From the NCBI RefSeq assembly GCF_017916515.1, contig NZ_JAFMTA010000001.1, positions 868,001-932,000 of the forward strand: 64,000 bases of DNA, given 5' to 3'. A program made the translations under genes and the position numbers. Positions 7,166 to 18,176 of the stretch are shown piece by piece. Source of the stretch: Naasia sp. SYSU D00948 (GTDB lineage Bacteria > Actinomycetota > Actinomycetes > Actinomycetales > Microbacteriaceae). How positions within the stretch are numbered: the stretch's first letter is position 1; each line of letters begins with the position of its first letter. The notes under the pieces were generated by a model. The model was not told the DNA's origin. It ran no database searches and saw only the letters and a list, made by a program, of their open reading frames with translations.

Positions 7166-8620
7166 TCACGGAGCTTCGGCGGCGGGCACGGCCGTGGCCG
7201 GCGTGGGGGCTCGGTGGCCCGGCATGAACGCCACCGCGACGGTGAGCGCCACCGCCACCGCCGTCATGCCGAGGAAGACGAGGTGGAGCGAGGCGCTCAG
7301 CTCGGCGGCCGACGGCGTGCCGCCTCCGGTCGTGCCCGCGTTGACGATCGCACCGAACACCGCGACCCCGACCGCGGATCCGATCGACCGGGCGAAGAGG
7401 TTGGTGGAGGTGACCACGCCACGCTCGTTCCACTCGACGCTCGACTGGGCCGCCACCAGGGTGGGTGCGGTGACCCAGCCCATGCCGATGCCGATCAGCA
7501 GGCAGTAGAGCGCCACCTGCCAGAGCTCCGAGCCGGTCCCGAGGGTGATGGTGAGCGCGGTGCCGAGGAGGACGAACGCGGAGCCGACGAGCGCGGTCGC
7601 GCGGAACCCCCAGCGGAGATAGAGCGCGCCGGCCAGGGTCGCCGAGATGGGCCAGCCGATGGTCAGCGCGGCGAGCGCGAAGCCCGCGAGGACGGCCGTG
7701 GCGCCGAGCACGACCTGCCCGTAGGTCGGGACGTACGAGGAGAGCCCCAGGACGATCGCGCCGGCGAGGAGGGAGCCCACGCTGCTCGCGAGGAGCACCC
7801 GGCGCCGCAGCACCCACAGCGGCAGGATCGGGTGCTCGACCCGGCGCTCGACGAGGACGAACACGACGAGGAGCACCGCGGCCCCGGCGAAGATGGCGAG
7901 CGACGGCGCGGACGCCCACTCCCAGGCGACCCCGCCCTCGAGGAGGCCGAGGATCAGGAGCGCCGTTCCAGCGGCGAGCAGAGCGGCGCCGACGTAGTCG
8001 ATCCGCTGCCCGGATCGCACGGCGGTCTCCCGGAAGCCGCGCACGAGGAGCGCGGCGGCGATGAGGCAGAGCGGGATGTTGAGGAAGAAGATCCAGCGCC
8101 AGGAGAGGACGTCCGAGAAGAGCCCGCCGAGGGCCGGGCCGAGCACGGAGGAGATCCCCCAGACGCTCGCGAGGTACCCCTGCGCCTTCGCCCGTTCGCG
8201 CACGGTGTAGATGTCGCCGGCGATCGTGATGCTCATCGGCATCACCGCGCCGGCGCCGAGCCCCTGGACCGCACGGAACACGATCAGCGCGGGCATGCTC
8301 CAGGCGATGCCGCAGAGGATCGATCCCACCAGGAACATCGCGATGCCGGCGAGCATGAGGGGCTTCCGGCCGAGGATGTCGGCGAGGCGGCCGTAGACCG
8401 GGGTCGAGGCCGCCTGCGCGAGCAGGTAGATCGAGAACAGCCAGGGGAACTGGCTGAACCCCCCGAGGTCGCGGACGATCGCGGGGATCGCCGTCGCGAT
8501 GATCGTTGAGTCGAGGGCCACGAGCGAGGTGCTGAGCATGAGCGACAGCAGGATCGGCCCCCGCTCCGAGCGGAGCCCGACGCCGGCGCGGGCGACGACC
8601 TCGTTCTCCGCCGTCATCAC
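7166..8620 (-). CDS. MFS drug-type efflux transporter (DHA2/EmrB-like, 14 TM)
   Basis: Product of 484 residues that exports small hydrophobic compounds by proton antiport. The N-terminal half shows TM1 with LSTSLVALDSTIIATAIPAI, the motif between TM2 and TM3 (YGRLADILGRKPLML), and motif C in TM5 (GYLASVWGISSVLGPALGG), all characteristic of the DHA2 family. The C-terminal half has additional helices up to about residue 465. GTG 8620 is directly followed by ATG 8617; either may be the start. The Dabb gene follows closely. The substrate is unknown. The pump is transcribed away from the aminotransferase gene, sharing a gap of about 90 bp. Confidence 0.88.
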   Translation of the reverse strand: MMTAENEVVARAGVGLRSERGPILLSLMLSTSLVALDSTIIATAIPAIVRDLGGFSQFPWLFSIYLLAQAASTPVYGRLADILGRKPLMLAGIAMFLVGSILCGIAWSMPALIVFRAVQGLGAGAVMPMSITIAGDIYTVRERAKAQGYLASVWGISSVLGPALGGLFSDVLSWRWIFFLNIPLCLIAAALLVRGFRETAVRSGQRIDYVGAALLAAGTALLILGLLEGGVAWEWASAPSLAIFAGAAVLLVVFVLVERRVEHPILPLWVLRRRVLLASSVGSLLAGAIVLGLSSYVPTYGQVVLGATAVLAGFALAALTIGWPISATLAGALYLRWGFRATALVGSAFVLLGTALTITLGTGSELWQVALYCLLIGIGMGWVTAPTLVAAQSSVEWNERGVVTSTNLFARSIGSAVGVAVFGAIVNAGTTGGGTPSAAELSASLHLVFLGMTAVAVALTVAVAFMPGHRAPTPATAVPAAEAP

Positions 8621-8709
8621 CGCCGCCTCATGAAGGGGGACAAGGGGGCCGGATCCGCTCCTATTCCCGGTCCGAGCGCGGATAGGGTTCGGAAGGAGGG
8701 AGGGACGGC

Positions 8710-9876
8710 GTGGACGCGGGGGGCTTCGACGACATCACGGCCGAGCGGCTGCGCGAGCTCGGCGGGCTCAAGTGGACCGCGTTCCCGGGCGCGATCGGCG
8801 CCTTCGTCGCCGAGTCCGACTACGGCGTGGCGCCGCCGATCGCCCGGGCGCTCCATGACGCCGTCGATCGTGGGCTCTTCGGCTACCGCCCCGCCTGGCT
8901 CGGGCGCGAGCTCGCCGAGGCCACCGCCGAATGGCAGCGCAGCGCGTACGGATGGGAGGTTCCGCCCGAGCGGATCCACCCTCTCGGGGACGTGGTCGCG
9001 GGCCTCGACGCGGCCATCTCCTTCTTCTCCGAGCCGGGGACCCCCGTCATCCTGCCCACACCGGCCTACATGCCCTTCCTCACCGTGCCGGGCACTCTCG
9101 GACGGGCGACCATCGAGGTGCCGCTCCTCGAGCACGACGGCCGCTACCGGCTGGACCTCGACGGGATCGACCGGGCCTTCCAGGCGGGCGCTGGGCTGCT
9201 CATCCTGTGCAACCCGTACAACCCGGTGGGCCGGGTCTTCACGAGGCCCGAGCTCCTCGCGCTGAGCGAGGTCGTCGCGCGCAACGGCGGCCGGGTCTTC
9301 TCCGACGAGATCCACGCGCCGTTCGTGTACCCGGGAGCTCAGCACACCCCCTACGCCTCCGTGTCCTCCGAGGCCGCTCGGCACACCGTCACCGCGACCT
9401 CCGCCTCGAAGGCGTGGAACCTGCCCGGCCTGAAGTGCGCCCAGCTCATCCTCACCAACGAGGCGGACGAGGAGCGGTGGCAGCGAGACGGGTTCCTGCA
9501 CGAGCACGGGGCGAGCAACCTCGGCGTCGTGGCCAACATCGCGGCGTACCGCGAGGGCGGGGACTGGCTCGCCTCCGCCATCCGCTACACCGACGAGAAC
9601 CGGCATGCGCTCACCCGCATGATCTCCCATTCCCTGCCGGGCATGCGGTACCGCGAGCCGGAGGGGACGTACATCGCCTGGCTCGACGCCCGCGCTCTCG
9701 AGCTCGAGGACCCGGCGACGTTCTTCCGCGAGAGCGCCGGGGTGGCGCTGACCGACGGCCTCGCGTGCGGTTCGCCGGGAGCGGGCTTCCTCCGCCTCGT
9801 CTTCGCGACGCCCCGCCCGATCCTGGAGGACGCGATCGAGCGGATGGCGACCGCGGTGCGGTCGCGGGCCGCCTGA
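8710..9876 (+). CDS. MalY/PatB-family PLP aminotransferase (C-S lyase type)
   Basis: Fold-type I PLP enzyme of 388 residues, GTG start after AGGGAGGG. The N-terminal LKWTAFPGAIGAFVAESDYG corresponds to the MalY/PatB start K-W-x(3-6)-P-x-x-W-x-A-(D/E)-x-D. Further marks are the NPYNPVGRVF loop, FSDEIHAPFVYPG with the PLP-binding Asp, and the Schiff-base Lys234 in SASKAWNLPGLK. The C-terminal domain carries the carboxylate Arg in GFLRLVFATPRP. The family cleaves C-S bonds of cystathionine or cysteine conjugates and also transaminates. Sulfur salvage is likely; the exact substrate is open. Confidence 0.87.
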   Translation: MDAGGFDDITAERLRELGGLKWTAFPGAIGAFVAESDYGVAPPIARALHDAVDRGLFGYRPAWLGRELAEATAEWQRSAYGWEVPPERIHPLGDVVAGLDAAISFFSEPGTPVILPTPAYMPFLTVPGTLGRATIEVPLLEHDGRYRLDLDGIDRAFQAGAGLLILCNPYNPVGRVFTRPELLALSEVVARNGGRVFSDEIHAPFVYPGAQHTPYASVSSEAARHTVTATSASKAWNLPGLKCAQLILTNEADEERWQRDGFLHEHGASNLGVVANIAAYREGGDWLASAIRYTDENRHALTRMISHSLPGMRYREPEGTYIAWLDARALELEDPATFFRESAGVALTDGLACGSPGAGFLRLVFATPRPILEDAIERMATAVRSRAA

Positions 9877-9878
9877 CG

Positions 9879-10115
9879 CTACTCGCCGCGCTCGACGAGG
9901 AGGGCCCGCGCCTCACGCAGCGAGCCGACCCGGTGCCGGTCCGCCGGGCGCTCCAGCAGGAGCACCTCGTAGGCCGGGCCGACCCGCTCGACGAAACCGA
10001 GCAGTCCGGAGGCGTCCCCGTCATCGACGGTCTTGTTGACCAGGCGCCACTGGCCCTCAGCCACGTACTGCGCCCCCACCTCGGACAGCCGGCCAGGGTA
10101 TGCCACCTTCAGCAT
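9879..10115 (-). CDS. Small hypothetical protein (78 aa)
   Basis: Product begins MLKVAYPGRLSEVGAQYVAE; the ATG at 10115 is preferred over an upstream open extension that lacks coding character. It has a beta-alpha-beta appearance with a mid-protein stretch YEVLLLERPADRHRVGSLRE and no signal peptide or membrane helix. Its 3' end nearly meets the aminotransferase stop. It resembles small actinobacterial proteins of unknown role; no function is claimed. Confidence 0.5.
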   Translation of the reverse strand: MLKVAYPGRLSEVGAQYVAEGQWRLVNKTVDDGDASGLLGFVERVGPAYEVLLLERPADRHRVGSLREARALLVERGE

Positions 10116-10222
10116 GTCCAGCCTCCTCGCTCCGCCGTGATGGGCGTACAGAACTGTACGGACGACCCCCGACAAACCCCCAGGGGATTGACAAAACCGC
10201 GGAACTGAGCAGTGGCAACGAT

Positions 10223-11152
10223 CTATGCCGCGGCAGGCAGATACCGCACTCCCCAGCGCGCGAGCCACGTCTCGCCGGGCTCCAGCCACCGCAGCCCCTC
10301 ACCCGTCTGCAGGGCGTTCGCCGGCGCGGTCATCGGCTCGAGGGCGACGGCGAGCTCGGTGCCGGACAGCCCCGTGAAGGCCGGCTGCGTGAACACCTGG
10401 ACGTAGGCGAAATCCTCGTCCCCCCACACCTCGGTCGCCGAGCCATCGGGCGCGGTGAGCACGTGCCGGTAGGCGCCGTCCATGAGCTCCAGGTCGGTGA
10501 ACGCCGAGTTGAGGGAGGCGCCCCTCAGAGGCACGCCCCCGCGCAGGTCGTTCTCGGTGCCCTCCACCGGCTCCCGTCCCGTCGGGATGAAGCGGTCGTC
10601 GACCGGGAACCAGCTCGAGGCGCGAACCGTCACGGTGAGCTCCTCGGAGGGGATGTCGCCGACCCGGAAGTACGGGTGGGCGCCGAGGGCGACCGGAGCG
10701 GGATCGGCGCCGGCGTTCACGATGCCGTGGGTCACCTGGATCCCCGACGGCGTCAGCTCGTACCGCACCGACGTCTCGAGCAGGAACGGGTAGCCGTGCT
10801 GCGGGAAGACCGTCGCGCTGAGGGTCACCGCCGCGTCGGAGCGGTCCGTCGCGCGGTAGCCGGTGTTGCGCAGGAGGCCGTGGGTGGCGTTGCCGGTCGA
10901 CGGCTCGGTGACGTCGAGCCGCTGCTCCTTGCCGTTCAGCGTCCATCTGGCGTCCCGCACGCGGTTCGGCCAGGGCACGAGCACGATGCCGGCGCCGTAG
11001 GGCGGCGTCAGGTCGTCCGGGTACTCGTGCACGAGCGGGACTCCGCCCACGCGAAGCGCGCGGAGAGAGGCGGCCAGCTCCGTCACCGTCGCGGTCACCG
11101 TCCCGGCCTCGCCCTCGAGCACGAGCGTGAACTGTTCTCCGGTGGGCAGCAT
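10223..11152 (-). CDS. galM: Aldose 1-epimerase (mutarotase) family protein
   Basis: Product of 309 residues that interconverts alpha and beta anomers of aldohexoses, feeding the Leloir pathway in the cytosol. Family marks are GAGIVLVPWPNRVRDARW (substrate-binding Arg after N-R), the catalytic His region THGLLRN, GAHPYFRVGD with the second conserved His, and a C-terminal Glu in ALEPMTAPANALQTGEGL as the general base. It is divergent from galT/galK with about 90 bp between starts, so the three are probably co-regulated. Some relatives act on glucose 6-phosphate, but the gal context favours GalM. Confidence 0.87.
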   Translation of the reverse strand: MLPTGEQFTLVLEGEAGTVTATVTELAASLRALRVGGVPLVHEYPDDLTPPYGAGIVLVPWPNRVRDARWTLNGKEQRLDVTEPSTGNATHGLLRNTGYRATDRSDAAVTLSATVFPQHGYPFLLETSVRYELTPSGIQVTHGIVNAGADPAPVALGAHPYFRVGDIPSEELTVTVRASSWFPVDDRFIPTGREPVEGTENDLRGGVPLRGASLNSAFTDLELMDGAYRHVLTAPDGSATEVWGDEDFAYVQVFTQPAFTGLSGTELAVALEPMTAPANALQTGEGLRWLEPGETWLARWGVRYLPAAA

Positions 11153-11243
11153 GTCCCGACTCTAGTGACGCGGCTGCCGCCGCGGACCGGGAACACGACA
11201 GTGCCCGTCCGGCGGCGGGGCGACCGATAGTGTTGGGCCTGCC

Positions 11244-12370
11244 ATGGAGCAGCTGTCGTCGGGGATCGTCGCACGCCGGAGCCGTCTCGCCGACGGCCGG
11301 GAGCTCATCTACTACGACGACGCGGACACCTCGCTGCCGCCCGAGCGGGCGGTCGACGCCCGCACCCTCGACCCCCGCCCCGCCACGGCCACGATGCGGC
11401 AGGACGTGCTCACCGGCGACTGGGTCTCCGTCGCCGCGGCGCGCCAGAACCGGGCCTTCCTGCCTCCGGCGGAGCTGGACCCCCTGTCGCCGCAGTCCCC
11501 GACGAACCCGTCGGAGGTGCCGAGCAACTACGACGTCGTCGTCTTCGAGAACCGGTCCCCGTCGTTCGGCCCCCTGCTCGAGGACGAGAACGCGCCCCGA
11601 GGTCTCGAGGACCTGTCCGACATCGGCCTGGGTCGCACCCGCACGTCGGTCGGCCGCACGGAGGTCGTCTGCTTCAGCCCCGAGCACCTCGGCTCGTTCG
11701 GAAGCCTGACCACGAGCCGGGCGCGGACCGTCATCGAGGCGTGGGCGCACCGCACCGCCGAGCTGTCGGCCCTGCCGGCCGTCCAGCAGGTCTTCCCCTT
11801 CGAGAACCGCGGCGAGGCGATCGGCGTCACGCTGCACCACCCCCACGGGCAGATCTACGCCTACCCCTACATCCCTCCTCGCACTCAGGCGCTGATCCGC
11901 TCCGTCGAGAAGGTGGGACCGGACCTGTTCGCCCGGATCCTCGAGTTCGAGCAGGCGGGCGAGCGGGTGGTGCTCTCCGGGAAGCACTGGACCGCGTTCG
12001 TGCCCTTCGCGGCCCGGTGGCCGATCGAGGTGCACATGCTGCCGCACCGGCATGTGCCGGACTTCGCCGCCACGAACGAGGCCGAGCGGAGCGAGCTGGC
12101 CGACCTCTACCTCCGGCTGCTCAAGGGCATCGACGCGCTCTACCCGACGCCCACCCCGTACATCGCCGCGTGGCACCAGGCTCCCGCGCACGCGTACCGG
12201 GACGAGATCCGGCTGTCGCTGCAGCTGACGTCCCCGCGGCGGGCAGCGGACCGGCTGAAGTACCTGGCGGGCTCCGAGGCGGCGATGGGCGGCTGGATCG
12301 GGGACATCCCCCCGGAGCGGCAGGCCGCCTCCCTCCGCGAAGCGCTGCTCAGGGAAGGACTGGGAGAAGC

Positions 12371-12374
<4 letters not shown>
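11244..12374 (+). CDS. galT: Galactose-1-phosphate uridylyltransferase
   Basis: Product of 376 residues that transfers UMP from UDP-glucose to galactose 1-phosphate. The active site HHPHGQIYAYPYIP carries the H-P-H triad whose second His forms the uridylyl adduct. A second half-domain, VEMLPHRHVPDFA-like in its fold (here EVHMLPHRHVPDF), completes the GalT HIT architecture. QDVLTGDWVSVAAARQNR near residue 55 is the usual N-terminal block. Its stop overlaps the galK start by 4 bp (ATGA), so translation is coupled. UDP-glucose 4-epimerase, the third pathway enzyme, is not in the window. Confidence 0.95.
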
Positions 12375-13531
<1,157 letters not shown>

Positions 13532-13580
13532 GCTCCCCCTCGCCCGGCTGCCCTGAGCGGGCGTCCGAGGGCGAGCCGCG

Positions 13581-14480
13581 TCAGGCGGCGCGCATCGTCC
13601 CCCGGAGCGCCCGCTCCGCCGTCTCCACGACGTTCGCGACCAGCATGGCGCGGGTCATGGGACCGACGCCGCCGGGATTCGGCGAGAGCCAGCCCGCGAC
13701 CTCCTCGACGCCCGGCGCGATGTCGCCCGTGAGCTTCGCCTTGCCCGTCTCGTGGTCGATCACCCGCGTGACTCCGACGTCGAGGACGGCGGCGCCCGGC
13801 CGGATCCACTCCGGCTGCACGAGGTGCGGGACGCCGACCGCCGCGACCACGACGTCCGCCCTGCGCACCTCGGCCGCGAGGTCGGGCGTCCGGGAGTGCG
13901 TGAGCGTCACCGTCGCGTCGAGGCCCTTCCGGGTGAGGAGGAGACCCAGCGGCCGTCCGACGGTCAGGCCGCGGCCGATGACCACCACGTGCTTCCCGGG
14001 CAGCTCGACGCCGTGCCGGTGCAGCAGCTCGACGATGCCGTTCGGCGTGCACGGAAGCGGCGAGGTGAGCTCGCCCTGCACGCCGAGGACGAGGCGCCCG
14101 AGATTGGTCGGATGCAGGCCGTCGGCGTCCTTGCGCGGGTCGATGAGCTCGAGCGCGGCGTTCTCGTCCATGCCGTTCGGAAGCGGCAGCTGGACGATGT
14201 AGCCCGTCACGGCGGGGTCGGCGTTGAGGGCCGCAATGGCCTCGTGCACCTGCGCCTCGGTCGCGTCCGCGGGCAGGTCGGCGCGGATCGACCGGACGCC
14301 CACCTCGGCGCAGTCGCGGTGCTTCCCGGCGACGTACGCCCGGGATCCGGGGTCGTCGCCGACGAGCAGCGTCCCGAGACCCGGCGTCACGCCGTGCCGC
14401 TTGAGCACGTCCACCCTCTCGCGCAGCTCCGCCTTGATCGCGGCTGCCGTGGCCGTGCCGTCGAGCCGGACCGCGGTCAT
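13581..14480 (-). CDS. folD: Bifunctional methylenetetrahydrofolate dehydrogenase/cyclohydrolase
   Basis: Product of 299 residues that converts 5,10-methylene-THF to 10-formyl-THF, supplying purine synthesis. Seen: the catalytic Lys segment [13 protein letters not shown], the substrate loop [20 protein letters not shown], the signature [10 protein letters not shown], the NADP-binding [20 protein letters not shown], and the C-terminal [19 protein letters not shown]. Its start overlaps the glyA stop by 4 bp (ATGA), so it is translated with glyA and falls under the same ZTP riboswitch. Both enzymes set the one-carbon pool used by PurH and PurN, encoded elsewhere in this window. Confidence 0.96.
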   Translation of the reverse strand: MTAVRLDGTATAAAIKAELRERVDVLKRHGVTPGLGTLLVGDDPGSRAYVAGKHRDCAEVGVRSIRADLPADATEAQVHEAIAALNADPAVTGYIVQLPLPNGMDENAALELIDPRKDADGLHPTNLGRLVLGVQGELTSPLPCTPNGIVELLHRHGVELPGKHVVVIGRGLTVGRPLGLLLTRKGLDATVTLTHSRTPDLAAEVRRADVVVAAVGVPHLVQPEWIRPGAAVLDVGVTRVIDHETGKAKLTGDIAPGVEEVAGWLSPNPGGVGPMTRAMLVANVVETAERALRGTMRAA

Positions 14481-15805
14481 CGCGCCACCGACGAGGGGAG
14501 CTCGTCCACGGGCAGCGGCTGGCCGCTCGGCGTCAGCCCGGCGTACAGCGGGAAGCGGCCGGCGAGGTCGTGGACGCGCGTCCGGAGCGACTCGAGGTCC
14601 GCGCCGCCGATCAGGGCCAGGGCGATGATGTCGGCCACCTCCTCGAACTCGGCGTCCCCGAAGCCGCGAGTGGCGAGGGCCGGCGTCCCGATGCGGACGC
14701 CGGAGGTCACCATGGGCGGACGCGGGTCGAACGGGACCGCGTTGCGGTTGACGGTGATCCCCGCCTGGTGGAGCGCATCCTCCGCCTGCTTGCCGTCGAG
14801 CTGGGCCTCGCGCAGGTCGACGAGCACGAGGTGCACGTCGGTGCCGCCGGTGAGGACGTCGATGCCGGCGTCCTTCGCGTCCTGCGCGGTCAGCCGCTCG
14901 GCGAGCAGCTGGGCTCCCCGCACGGTGCGCTCCTGCCGGTCGCGGAACTCCTGCTCGCCCGCGAGCTTGAACGCCGTCGCCTTGGCGGCGATGACGTGCA
15001 TGAGCGGGCCGCCCTGCTGGCCGGGGAAGACCGCGGAGTTGAGCTTCTTGTACAGGTCCTCCTCGTTGCTGAGGAGGAAGCCCGAGCGCGGACCGCCGAT
15101 GGTCTTGTGCACGGTCGAGGAGACCACGTGCGCGTGCGGCACGGGGTTCGGGTGCAGGCCCGCGGCGACGAGTCCGGCGAAGTGCGCCATGTCGACCCAG
15201 AGCCGCGCGCCGACCTCGTCGGCGATGGAGCGGAAGGCGGCGAAGTCGAGCTGCCGCGGGTAGGCCGACCAGCCCGCGATGATGACCGCGGGGCGGTGCT
15301 CGAGCGCCTTCTGGCGGACCACGTCCATGTCGATGCGGAACGTCTGCGGGTCCACCCCGTAGGCGACCGCCTGGTAGAGCCGGCCGGAGAAGTTGAGCTT
15401 CATGCCGTGCGTCAGGTGGCCGCCGTGGGCGAGCTCGAGGCCGAGGATGGTGTCGCCCGGGGTGGCGATGGCGTGCAGCACGGCCGCATTGGCGCTCGCG
15501 CCCGAGTGGGGCTGGACGTTGGCGTAGCCGGCACCGAACAGCGCCTTCGCCCGCGCGATGGCGAGCTCCTCGGCGACGTCCACGAACTCGCAGCCGCCGT
15601 AGTAGCGGCGTCCCGGGTAGCCCTCCGCGTACTTGTTGGTGAGCACGGATCCCTGCGCCTCGAGCACGGCGCGGGGCACGAAGTTCTCGCTCGCGATCAT
15701 CTCGAGCGTGGACTGCTGGCGGTCGAGCTCGCGCGCGAGGACGTCGGCGATCTCGGGATCGACCGCGGCGAGCGGGGCGAGGAAGGAGGACTCGGGCTCA
15801 GGCAT
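14477..15805 (-). CDS. glyA: Serine hydroxymethyltransferase
   Basis: PLP enzyme of 442 residues that makes glycine and 5,10-methylene-THF from serine and THF. Marks: [20 protein letters not shown] at the N-terminus, [14 protein letters not shown], and the PLP-Lys in [17 protein letters not shown] (family consensus TTHKTLRGPRGG). The ATG at 15805 has a good Shine-Dalgarno (AAGGAG) 5 bases upstream. It heads the glyA-folD operon. Directly upstream lies a ZTP riboswitch, which raises expression when purine synthesis stalls for lack of 10-formyl-THF. Confidence 0.96.
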   Translation of the reverse strand: MPEPESSFLAPLAAVDPEIADVLARELDRQQSTLEMIASENFVPRAVLEAQGSVLTNKYAEGYPGRRYYGGCEFVDVAEELAIARAKALFGAGYANVQPHSGASANAAVLHAIATPGDTILGLELAHGGHLTHGMKLNFSGRLYQAVAYGVDPQTFRIDMDVVRQKALEHRPAVIIAGWSAYPRQLDFAAFRSIADEVGARLWVDMAHFAGLVAAGLHPNPVPHAHVVSSTVHKTIGGPRSGFLLSNEEDLYKKLNSAVFPGQQGGPLMHVIAAKATAFKLAGEQEFRDRQERTVRGAQLLAERLTAQDAKDAGIDVLTGGTDVHLVLVDLREAQLDGKQAEDALHQAGITVNRNAVPFDPRPPMVTSGVRIGTPALATRGFGDAEFEEVADIIALALIGGADLESLRTRVHDLAGRFPLYAGLTPSGQPLPVDELPSSVAR

Positions 15806-15835
15806 GGGGCTCCTTGACTGACGAATGGGTGGAGT

Positions 15836-15928
15836 CGTGGCCCAGGCGTACGGCCCCGTCCGTGTCAGTCGTTCCCCGGTGGTGATCCACCTTGAGGAGC
15901 CGAGGCTCCCTTCCGCCAGTCGCGACCG
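15836..15928 (-). promoter_or_regulatory. ZTP (pfl) riboswitch in the glyA-folD leader
   Basis: On the minus strand the leader carries both conserved halves of the pfl/ZTP aptamer: a 5' GACTGGCGG block (15924-15916), a joining stem with GGTGGATC, the ACCACCGGGGAACG block (about 15884-15871), and the 3' CGCCTGGGC block (15848-15840). Spacing and order match the known consensus. The aptamer binds ZMP/ZTP, which accumulates when 10-formyl-THF is short; here it would turn on the serine hydroxymethyltransferase and FolD genes that refill the folate one-carbon pool. No clear intrinsic terminator follows, so control may act on translation (the Shine-Dalgarno lies about 25 bases past the aptamer). 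Confidence 0.85.
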
Positions 15929-15947
15929 GGCCAGTGTAGCAAGCCCG

Positions 15948-18176
15948 TCAGCGCGCCGAGCCGACCACCCGCCTCGCCAGCCGCGGCACCCCCTCGAAGC
16001 CCTGAAGCAGCGACCGGGGAGCGAGCGCCGCCCTCAGCCGTGCCCCGCGGCTCGCGCTTCCGCGCATCCGCTGCAGGAGCCGCCGCACGGGCGCCTCGTC
16101 CATCGCCCCCGATGAGGAGCCGGGGCGCGCGTACCGCTCCCGCTCCACCGTCCGCAGCAGGGCGGCGAGCTCCTGGTGCTCCGGCGTCCCGCCGCCGATG
16201 ACGGCGCCGAGCCGGTCCGCGAGTGCACGCGGGGTGAGCGCTCCGCCGGGGACGAGCCCGAGGTCGAGGGCCGTGTCGCGCACCTCGTCCCACGCCGGGC
16301 CCACGCGTTCCCTGCCGAGGGCGCCGAGCCGCCGTCGCCGGATGAGCGCGCGGACGCCCGCGGGCGCCAGCAGTACGAGGGCCGCTCCGGTGCCGAGCGC
16401 CACGCCGCCGATCGGCGGCCCGCCGCCCGCGCCCGTCGCGCCCGCGGTGACGTCCTGGTCGGGGCGGTTCTGCGCGCCGGACGAGGTGGGCGTCGGGGTC
16501 GGCGCGGCGGACGGGGTGTCCGAGGCCTCGGCGTCGCCCTCGCGGTACTGCGGCACGTCGCCGCGCCCGGGGGTCGGCTCGAAGCGGGTCCAGCCGACGC
16601 CCTCGAAGTAGAGCTCGGGCCAGGCGTGCAGGTCGTGCGAGGTGACCTCGTACACGCCGGGCTCGGTGAGGCGGCGCTCACCGGGCTGGTAGCCGACCGC
16701 GATGCGCGACGGGATCCCGAGCTCGCGCGCCATCACGGTCATCGCGGAGGCGAAGTGCGTGCAGTAGCCGCGCTTCTCCTCCAGGAACGCCGCCAGGACG
16801 TCCATGCTGTCGCCGTCGCCGTCGGCGCGCTGCGGCGTGTTCTCGTCGTAGGTGAACTCGGGGCTCCGCAGGTAGTCCTGCAGGGCGACCGCCTGGTCGT
16901 AGGCCGTGCCCGCCTCGGCTGTCACCGACCGCGCGGTGTCGCCGATCTCGTCCGGCATGTCGAAGGGCAGCTGCAGGAAGCGGGCGAAGTCGGTGGTGCG
17001 AGCGGCCGGGGCGCTGCGCAGCTGCTCGACCGTCGGGTCCACGACAAGGCTCTCCACGGTGTACTCGTCCACCGGCCGGGTGCGGCCGACGGCCTGCACG
17101 GTGAGGGCGGAGCCCTCCCAGGCCCACGCTCCTTCGAGGCCGGCGACCGACGTCGCGGGGTACGGCAGGGGCAGCCACGTGCGCTGCTGGTAGGCGTCGC
17201 GGATGATCGTCGTCGCCTCCTCGCGCTCGACGTCGTCCGTGAGGCCCTCCGGCTCCGGGAACGTGCGGACCTGACGGCTCGCGGCATCCCCGTCCGAGGT
17301 CGTCGGGGCCCACTCGTCCCCGGTGAGGTCGTCGATCGTCACCACGCGCAGGTATACGGGGGACGACGACGACGACTCGTAGTTGAGCACCGCGACGTCG
17401 GCTCCGCGCCGCAGGGTCTCGCCGAGGCGGACGAGCGGGTCGGCGCCGGGGGCGAAGACGGGGCGGAGCTGGCCCGCCGCCGCGGGAGCGGGAGGCACGA
17501 GCGTCGGGACCATGGACTGCACGACGAGCGCGGTGACCACGGCGCCGGCGCCGAGCAGCGCGGCGCTCGAGGCGGGTGGCCGGGACTGGTCGCGGCGCCG
17601 GTCCAGCCAGACGAGCAGGAGGAACGCGGCGACCGTCACCGTCACTCCGGCGAGGTCGTCGCCGACCCCGACGGCCCGGGCGGGCACGATGGCGAGCAGG
17701 AGGAGAGGCAGGCCCGCGAGCCACGGCATCCGCAGCTCGGCGACGAGGGAGTCGACGAGGACGGCGAGCAGGGCGACCCCGACCGCGACCATGAGGTGCA
17801 GGCCGGGCGTGGGCGTCGCCGGCGGCGAGTCCAGGTAGATCTGCCGGGCGGCGGCGCGGATGAGCTCGAGGAGGGCCGTGACGGTCCGGCCGGTCGGGAT
17901 CACGCCCCACATGAGGCTCTCGGGGACCCAGATCAGCGGCACGAGCAGCACGGCGACCGCCGACCCGCCGAGGGGCGCGAGGACCCGGAGCGGCCGGATC
18001 GCGCGCATGCCGGCGGCCGTGGCGACGGCGAAGCCGCCGACGAGGACGGAGGCCCACCACCAGGTGTCCCCCTGGATGAGCGTGCGCAGCGACCCGGCGG
18101 CGACGAGCACCGCGAGGAGCGACGCCGCGCTGATGCCCCACGTGGAGCGGCGGATGCCGGGACCGGACGTGCTCAT
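15948..18176 (-). CDS. DUF3488/transglutaminase-like membrane protein (TgpA-like)
   Basis: Product of 742 residues. An N-terminal block of several membrane helices (about 15-225) is followed by an extracytoplasmic region, then the transglutaminase core. The catalytic Cys is in [20 protein letters not shown], the His in [20 protein letters not shown] and the Asp/Glu region follows in [10 protein letters not shown] Pro/Thr/Ser linker leads to a last helix (about residue 605) and a cytoplasmic Arg-rich tail. The ATG at 18176 overlaps the DUF58 stop (ATGA). Such proteins sit with DUF58 and MoxR genes and are linked to envelope maturation or stress; the substrate is unknown. Confidence 0.87.
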   Translation of the reverse strand: MSTSGPGIRRSTWGISAASLLAVLVAAGSLRTLIQGDTWWWASVLVGGFAVATAAGMRAIRPLRVLAPLGGSAVAVLLVPLIWVPESLMWGVIPTGRTVTALLELIRAAARQIYLDSPPATPTPGLHLMVAVGVALLAVLVDSLVAELRMPWLAGLPLLLLAIVPARAVGVGDDLAGVTVTVAAFLLLVWLDRRRDQSRPPASSAALLGAGAVVTALVVQSMVPTLVPPAPAAAGQLRPVFAPGADPLVRLGETLRRGADVAVLNYESSSSSPVYLRVVTIDDLTGDEWAPTTSDGDAASRQVRTFPEPEGLTDDVEREEATTIIRDAYQQRTWLPLPYPATSVAGLEGAWAWEGSALTVQAVGRTRPVDEYTVESLVVDPTVEQLRSAPAARTTDFARFLQLPFDMPDEIGDTARSVTAEAGTAYDQAVALQDYLRSPEFTYDENTPQRADGDGDSMDVLAAFLEEKRGYCTHFASAMTVMARELGIPSRIAVGYQPGERRLTEPGVYEVTSHDLHAWPELYFEGVGWTRFEPTPGRGDVPQYREGDAEASDTPSAAPTPTPTSSGAQNRPDQDVTAGATGAGGGPPIGGVALGTGAALVLLAPAGVRALIRRRRLGALGRERVGPAWDEVRDTALDLGLVPGGALTPRALADRLGAVIGGGTPEHQELAALLRTVERERYARPGSSSGAMDEAPVRRLLQRMRGSASRGARLRAALAPRSLLQGFEGVPRLARRVVGSAR

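Noticed and set aside
4327-8509. Very long open frames on the strand opposite the gabD-like and MFS genes
   Set aside because: They are antisense shadows of high-GC coding sequence: composition is Arg/Asp/Gly-rich, with no family motif, and the opposite strand carries clear, complete enzymes.
10187-10215. Promoter at TTGACA near 10187
   Set aside because: No -10 hexamer at a suitable distance, and the flanking genes on the minus strand do not need a plus-strand promoter here.
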